Shown piece by piece: positions 58,194-64,000 of a stretch of DNA of 64,000 bases (positions are counted from its first letter, which is position 1; each line of letters starts with the position of its first letter). This stretch comes from Palaemon carinicauda (lineage: Eukaryota; Arthropoda; Malacostraca; Decapoda; Palaemonidae), in assembly GCF_036898095.1 (NCBI RefSeq), contig NC_090729.1, forward strand, positions 78,633,296 through 78,697,295. The letters run 5' to 3'. Below the pieces are notes generated by a model. That model did no database searches, was not told the origin of the DNA, and was given only the letters and a program-made list of their open reading frames with translations. Both the position numbers and the translations under genes were made by a program.

Positions 58194-60728
58194 CTCTATG
58201 ATAAATATATATGGCCTGGTAGACTGGTTACGAATTCAGGAATTCTAAAGGTAAAATTTTTGCGAGACACAGGGTCAGCTCGTTCTTTAGTATTAAGGGA
58301 ATCTTTAAATGGTTTAGTTGAATATTCAAGGAATTACGTGATTCTGGGAGGTTTCCCGAATACTGTGGTTTCAGCTCCATTGGTGGAAGTTGAATTATCA
58401 TTCCCTGGGTATAATGAGGTAACAGAGTTGGCTGTGGTGGAGAAACTCCCTATTCCAAATATAGATGGTATTTTAGGAAATGACATGGTAGACCATAGGG
58501 GTCTGGAATTATTCCCTATTGTGACTATGAATTCTTGTCCTGTGACGGTGGTGACTCGGGCCTCCGCTAAGGCAGCTGATTTGATAAATGATGATGACTT
58601 AGATTCAAGTAGTTTAGAAGTAGAGTTAGAAAGGCCCGGGCCAGTAGGTAGTCCTAGTAGTACTAGTAATATCTTGCAACTTGATTGGGACCGTTTAACG
58701 TTTATTGAGGCTCAGAAACAAGAGTTTGATTTTGAGTTGGGTGACACAGCCGATTTAACTAAACCGAGGTTTTGTGTAATGAAAGGTTTGTTATATCGAA
58801 TTAGTCGTCCATCTACACATGATCTGAACAAAAATTCTCGAGTGGAACAAATTGTGGTTCCCTCACAATTTAGGGAGTCTGTTTTGAAGTTGTCACATGA
58901 TGATTCTTTTTCTGGTCACTTTGGAGTATTTAAGACGTTCAAAAGATTAGCAAAATGTTTTTGGTGGCCAGGATTGAAATCATCAGTAAAACAATTTGTT
59001 AGTAATTGCGAGGTTTGTCAGGTGATGGGAAAGCCCAATCAAGTGATCCCTAAAGCACCTCTAAATCCCATTCCTGCAATTGGGGAACCTTTTGTGGAAT
59101 TGGTTATAGATGTGGTGGGGCCTTTGCCCAGAACAAAGACTGGGTTTACTCATCTCCTGACCATCATGGACCGAGCTTCTAGATTTCCTGAAGCATTCCC
59201 AATGAAAAAGATAACTTCCAATGCAGTATTTGAGAAGCTTGTTGAATTTTTCTCCCGATACGGACTTCCTCGTAAAATTCAGACCGACTGTGGGACGAAT
59301 TTTACGAGTAAGGTATTTAGGGGTAAGTGTGCTGAACTGGCCATTCAGTGCACTACCAGCGTACCTTACCATCCCGAGAGTCCGGGTGTGGTGGAAAGAT
59401 TCCACCAGACACTTAAATCAGTTTTAAAAAAATACTGCTATGAACAAGGAGAGGATTGGGAGAAGGGACTTCCCTTTGCTCTCTTTGCCATAAGGAACCA
59501 TCCAAATGCATCTACAGGTGTAGCTCCCTTTGAGCTGATCTATGGGCACAAAGTACGTGGTCCGTTGGAAATTTTTCATGAATTGTTATCATATGGGCAG
59601 AAAAAGGAACTTAATGTGATGAAATTTGTAGAGAATTTACGGAAAAAGTTAGCCATTGCGTGGAAATTTGCAAGAGAAAATTTGGCTTCCTCCCAAGTAA
59701 TCATGAAATCAAATTTTGATAAGAAAACCAAGGTGCGATCGTTTGAGCCTGGGGAATTGGTATTGGTGTTGAGTACAGACTCAGACAGTTTCCTTGAGCC
59801 AAGGTATAAGGGGCCCTGGAAGGTTTTGAGAAAATTTTCTGAAGTGAATTATGAAATTGAAGCCCCCGGGACCAAACGAAAGTGCCGGGTCTTTCATATT
59901 AATAGATTAAAATCTTATATTTCAGGTGGTAGGGATCCTTTAGCTATAGTGTGTGAACCTGTGTCTGTAGAAGTAGAGTCTCCAGAGGATAACTTTGAGG
60001 ACTTGGTTGGTCAGGTATCTTCTGATGCTCTCTTTAATAACGTTCAAAATCTAGAGGTTTTGAAAAGAGAGCTGGACCATCTGGAAGTTACCCAGAAAAG
60101 GGACATTATTAATTTAATCTGTTCTTTTCCAGAAATATTTCTTAGTTCGCCAGGTAGGACGAGGTTGCTTCAGCATGATGTGGATGTGGGCAGTGCTTCT
60201 CCCGTAAAGCAGAGTCCTTATCGACTAAATCCAGTGAAAAGGGACATAGTCGAGGAGGAAATAAAGTATATGCTGAAACACGACCTCATCCAACCTTCGA
60301 TAAGTCCTTGGAGCTCTCCGATAGTTTTAGTTAAAAAGTCTGATGGAAAGTACAGAATGTGTGTGGATTACCGTAAAGTTAATGCCAGTACCAAAAATGA
60401 CTCTTTTCCTTTGCCTCGCATTGACGACTGTCTCGATCAGATAGGGTCTGCAAAATTCATAACCAAGTTGGATTTGCTGAAAGGGTATTGGCAAGTGCCC
60501 CTGTCTGATCGAGCCCGGGAAATTTCCGCATTTGTAACTCCCTTTGGGCTTTACGAATGTAAAGTGATGCCCTTTGGGATGAAAAATGCTGCATGCACCT
60601 TTCAGAGGCTTATGAACAGAGTCATTTGTGGGTTGAAAGGCACTGAGATTTATATTGATGATTTAGTTGTTCACAGCAATGATTGGCAAACTCATATAGT
60701 AAGATTGAGAAAGTGTTTGAAGCTTTGA
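58194..60728 (+). pseudogene. Pol: protease, integrase, reverse transcriptase (frameshift at RT end)
   Basis: Same frame as gag, directly after the TGA; no ATG start, so readthrough or a non-AUG route is implied. Protease: KFLRDTGSA (catalytic DTG) and DGILGNDM. Integrase, numbered from 58260: HHCC zinc finger with His near 212 and 219 and Cys near 250 and 253, then D284, D343 and E379 (the expected 35-residue spacing), and a GPY/F-like module (RYKGPWKVL ... VFHINRLKSY) near 514-560. RT follows: SPWSSPIVLVKKSDGKYRMC, LDLLKGYWQVPL, FGMKNAACTFQRLMN and catalytic YIDD at 798-801. A one-base deletion near 60700 shifts the frame and it ends at 60728. Confidence 0.93.
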
Positions 60729-61453
60729 GGGATGCCGGTCTTGTTGTGAACTTGGGTAAGTGTGAATTTGGTAAAGCCAAAGTGTGCTATTTGGGTCATG
60801 AGGTTGGTTTGGGTCAGGTAGCCCCTAAACAAGCCAATCTCGATGCCATTTTAAATTTGAAGAGGCCGAGTAATGTCAGGGAAGTTCGGAGAGTCCTTGG
60901 AATGACGGGTTATTATAGAAGGTTTGTGCGAAACTTCTCGGACATTGCTCAGCCGCTTACTAAGTTATTGGAGAAAGGACAGAAATTTGCGTGGTCTCCT
61001 CAATGTGAGGAGTCTTTCATTAAACTCAAGCTGGTGCTGATATCAAACCCAATATTAATATCCCCTGATTTTCAGAAACCTTTCATTATCGCGGTGGATG
61101 CTAGTGATGTGGGCATTGGAGGTGTTCTCTTTCAGAGAAATGGGGCTGGAGAGGTACTTCCCGTGTCTTACTTTAGCCGTAAACTATTGGCAGCAGAGAG
61201 GCGGTATTCAACTATCGAGAAGGAGGCCTTGGCCTTGGTTCGTACTTTGTTACATTTTAAACCCTATGTGACCAATTTCTCCTTCCCGATAGAGATTTGG
61301 ACTGACCACAATCCTCTAGTGTTCATAGAAAGGATGAAAGGGTCCAATCAGAGAATTTTGAGATGGGCTTTGCAGTTGCAGGAATTCACTCTGGTTATAA
61401 AACATATTAAGGGATCGGAGAACCGCATTCCTGATGCCCTTTCTCGTATGTAA
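60683..61453 (+). pseudogene. Pol continued: RT end and RNase H, shifted frame
   Basis: Continues without gap in homology from the RT: KVFEALRDAGLVVNLGKCEF, YLGHEVGLGQVAP, RRVLGMTGYYRRFVRNFS (RT connection). RNase H: AVDASDVGIGG (first Asp), STIEKEALALV (Glu), WTDHNPLVF (Asp), and the end RIPDALSRM (last Asp) at 61453. No integrase follows, which confirms that integrase lies upstream. The shift relative to the first frame is +2/-1 and lies in ordinary coding sequence, so a mutation or sequencing error is more likely than programmed shifting. Confidence 0.92.
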
Positions 61454-61902
61454 TCTTGGCTTTTGTCCCTCCCTCGCCCTTCTCGTGTCTTCATGGGGTT
61501 TGTATAAAACTATTTTTCCATAGTAAAATCTAATGGCCAGTATGGGTGTGCGTATGAGTGAGTCCTTATCTTAGAGTTTAGTTTATATGTAGGTTTGGTT
61601 AAGTGCGTTGTTTTTGTATGTTCAACCTTAGTAAGGTCTATCAATTTTTTCCTATTATTTTGTACTCGTTGGAGGTATAGTTTAGCCTTTAATTTAAGAG
61701 TCCCATTTTCTGATTTGGTAAGTCTTCTTCGTGAAGCTATGTGTTTTTTTTTCTTTTTGGCATATGTATTGTTATATTTATAACTTCTTTTCAGGTTTTG
61801 TATTTCCGTAACATTGTTAATTAATTTTCATTTCAGCATTTTTACAGTATTTAATTTTGAAAAAAAAAAATGTATTCTATGTGAATAATTTTTTTTTGTT
61901 TT
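61454..61902 (+). other. 3' untranslated part of the gypsy-type element
   Basis: AT-rich, no gene recognised. Confidence 0.75.
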
Positions 61903-61914
61903 GGGGGAGGAAGG
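61903..61914 (+). promoter_or_regulatory. Polypurine tract
   Basis: GGGGGAGGAAGG immediately before the 3' LTR; primes plus-strand synthesis in LTR elements. Preceded by a T-run. Confidence 0.9.
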
Positions 61915-63092
61915 TATTAGGTTAACGTAAAATTATTTCTTTATTTTATTTAAATCAGCCTTGTTTTTCTTTTTAAGTTAAAGTATTTTTGTTGTTTGTT
62001 TACTATAGTGTTAATGTAAGTGGCTCTCCGATTGTTGAATAGTGTTTTTGCGCCTCCTCCTCCTCCTTTGTGTATTAGTGGACTATCGTTTTAACGATTG
62101 TTTTTTTTTGCTGTGAGTGTTGGGAAGGTGATGAGTGGACATGGTCGACCAGTGAAGGCAGTTCGGGCCTTGACAAGCTCTCACCGACACTATTTCCCGT
62201 CTCAGCATTCATGGTGTCTTGGAGGACGACTTTGGCAATTACCTTCGCACTTCTGATGAGTGTTTAGCAGATGCTCTGTCATCTGCGACGGTAGTTTTCT
62301 GCTACTTGTTCCCGTCGGAGGATTTGTACGGGAATTGTGTCGACGCTGTTTCCCGACACTGAACCTTGATTTTACTGGCCGTATTCCTCCAGTCCAGCTG
62401 TGTACGAGTGTGAGAGCAAACTGGCTCGTGAGGTGATAAGTAGGGAGGCTGACGCCAGGTAAGACAAATTATCGTTCCTCTTTTATAGGGAAGTGGATTG
62501 CCCTTCAATGCCTGGCGTACAGTTTTACCCTTCAGTATAGCGGCTTGATGGATTAAGTACGGCCCTGTATTCAACTCCCCTTCTGTATTTCACTTGAGGT
62601 GAAGTTATATATATTATTGATTGTCTAATTCTATATATACGAGTTCTATTGCTATGTTGTGTAACTGTTTAATTCTGTATTGTTTAGTTTTGTAAGATAG
62701 GTAGGAATATTAAGGTTTTCGTTGTTTTCATCTCCTACTTCCTTCTTCCTTTTTATTATTAGGTTATTGACTTTGGCTAGCTGTATTTTGGATCCACCTC
62801 GTTATTATTAAGTGTTTTCTCTCTTGGAATTTTCTCATGTTTAGGGCTTAGTGTAGTAGCTTTAGGTTATTTTCTTGTGAGTTCCCGAGAACCATTATTT
62901 GTTGTCTTGAATATGTGTAAGTGTATTTAATTAATCTCACAAGGTTGATTTAAGTTATTGTTCTTGTTTATAATAAATATTGTTAAGTTTTCTTGGGTCT
63001 TGTTTCCGTCTTTCCTTATCACTGACGTATTTTTACCGACTGCAATCCATGAGAATTTAAGAACCTGCATTACAACCTGGTAGGTTGTAACA
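61915..63092 (+). repeat. 3' LTR of copy 1 and 5' LTR of tandem copy 2
   Basis: Identical to 55320-56498 except 9 instead of 10 T near 62101. Confidence 0.95.
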
Positions 63093-64000
63093 GTTGGCGA
63101 CCTTGCCAGGATTGCACTCGGGTGTACTCGGTGGTTTGGTTGGCGGATCGGTGCTCAGTGAATTTACCAATATTTGTTATTGTTTAGTGTGTTGCCTTAC
63201 TCCCCCTTTAATTTTGAAATCATGGGTGAATATGTTTTTGATCCCGCAGAATTTTTAGGATCAGCAGATTGTCTTAGGCATCTTCCTGTATTAAGTAAAG
63301 AGTGTTTGGTGAGTTGTGCTCGCTGGTTAGGTGTCCCACTTAGGGCTGCGAACACTAAGGCCCAGTTGTTGTTAGCTGTAGAGAATAAGGTAGCTCAGGG
63401 TATGGCTGAAGGAGAGAATTTAGCTAGAGATTTTGACAGTGTTGATGATAGTGGTTCGGAGCACGAGGATAGTGTGATTGATGATGTGAGTGTGAATCCA
63501 GGCCTTTCTTTGTTTGAGGACCCCCCTCATACTGGAACTATTTTTGAAGGAAATGCTAAATTGTAAGATAAAGGTAACGTGTCTACAAACCCATTTGTTG
63601 TAGAAAAATCTGTCCCAGAGAATGTAGTTCCAGTGCAGCCTGTGTTGTCCCAAGAGGACTATGAATATAGATTAATTTGCAAGAGGATAGAGTTAGTGAA
63701 ACTTGAGTTTGAGGAGAACGAGAAGGTGCGGAGACATGAACTAGAGATGGCTAAAGTAAATTTGGAGTTGGCTAAATTACAAAATGTTCCTAATAAATTG
63801 AGTACTCCTTGTGGTCCATATGTTGATAAATTTAATATAGGGGCAGCTTTGAAGTTAGTCCCTGTATTTGACGAAAAAGATGTGCCGGAATTTTTTAAAG
63901 CATTTGAACGGGTAGCTACCAGGTTGTCTTGGCCCGCCGAGATGTGGACAGTCTTAATTCAGTGTAGGCTGGTGGGCAAGGCAATCAGGGTTTATAATTC
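63093..64000 (+). mobile_element. Second, tandem copy of the gypsy-type element (cut by window end)
   Basis: Primer-binding site, leader and gag follow the LTR and appear identical to 56499-57406. The offset of the gag start is 6,594 bp. Confidence 0.95.
63222..64000 (+). pseudogene. Gag of tandem copy 2 (partial, same in-frame TAA)
   Basis: Starts at ATG 63222 with the same protein as at 56628. TAA at 63564-63566 as in copy 1; continues to the window edge in the middle of the capsid-like region (MWTVLIQCRLVGKAIRVYN). Confidence 0.9.

Larger units (their letters stand above)
55320..63092 (+). mobile_element. Ty3/gypsy-type LTR retrotransposon with integrase before RT (Gmr1-like)
   Basis: LTRs 55320-56498 and 61915-63092. 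Primer-binding site after the 5' LTR, polypurine tract before the 3' LTR, gag with a CCHC knuckle, and pol with protease, integrase, RT and RNase H in that order. RT and RNase H are clearly of gypsy type, but the gene order is that of copia and of the Gmr1 lineage of Ty3/gypsy. The LTRs appear to differ only by one T in a T-run (10 versus 9), so the insertion is young. A second internal region follows the 3' LTR. Confidence 0.93.

Noticed and set aside
60650..60730. Programmed ribosomal frameshift between RT and RNase H
   Set aside because: No slippery heptamer or pseudoknot is evident, and known programmed shifts lie between gag and pol, not within RT-RNase H; a one-base deletion is simpler.

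Overview
The window is animal nuclear DNA made almost wholly of transposable elements and simple repeats. I find no host gene I can defend. An arthropod, most likely a decapod crustacean (shrimp, crab or crayfish group), fits best. The reasons are a block of interstitial TTAGG (arthropod telomere-type) repeats, several DIRS1-like elements (known to be common in decapods), BEL/Pao, Ty3/gypsy, Penelope-like and several LINE remnants, and very long AT, GA, AAT and CA microsatellites. This is inference from repeat content; no species marker is present.

Layout. 1-5740: 5' two-thirds of a DIRS-like element on the minus strand (family A, copy 1; its 3' end lies outside the window). 5741-6647: AT-rich DNA with a TC microsatellite and a pogo/Tigger-like terminus. 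6648-8073: 5' fragment of a second DIRS family (C). 8104-8616 and 16575-17665: two halves of one LINE, split by a 7.96-kb DIRS element of a third family (B, copy 1, 8617-16574). 17666-18616: 5' fragment of a diverged B relative.

19221-38333 is a four-level nest. A piggyBac-like MITE (18-bp TIRs including TTAA) is split by DIRS-B copy 2 (19313-38115). That is split by a gag-only BEL/Pao-like LTR element with a 4-bp TSD (22021-32535). Its 5' LTR is split in turn by DIRS-A copy 2 (22558-29446). The insertion order can be read directly.

38334-55319 holds minisatellites, microsatellites, a 195-bp-arm inverted repeat, three copies of a dispersed repeat, a CR1/Jockey-like LINE (43782-45205), an RTE-like LINE remnant, a possible solo LTR, TTAGG repeats and a Penelope-like GIY-YIG endonuclease remnant.

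55320-64000 is a very young Ty3/gypsy-type element. Its LTRs appear to differ by one base in a T-run. Its pol domain order is protease-integrase-RT-RNase H (integrase before RT, as in Gmr1-like elements). A second internal copy starts directly after the 3' LTR, so the element is in tandem.

How the parts work together. Each DIRS element codes for an ORF1 (gag-like, with a conserved cysteine cluster), an RT-RNase H-methyltransferase-like protein and an overlapping tyrosine recombinase. All copies here carry stops or frameshifts. Their termini are inverted repeats plus an internal complementary region that joins the reverse complements of both ends, the DIRS1 circle-junction design. The gypsy element has a full pol domain set, broken by one frameshift between RT and RNase H.
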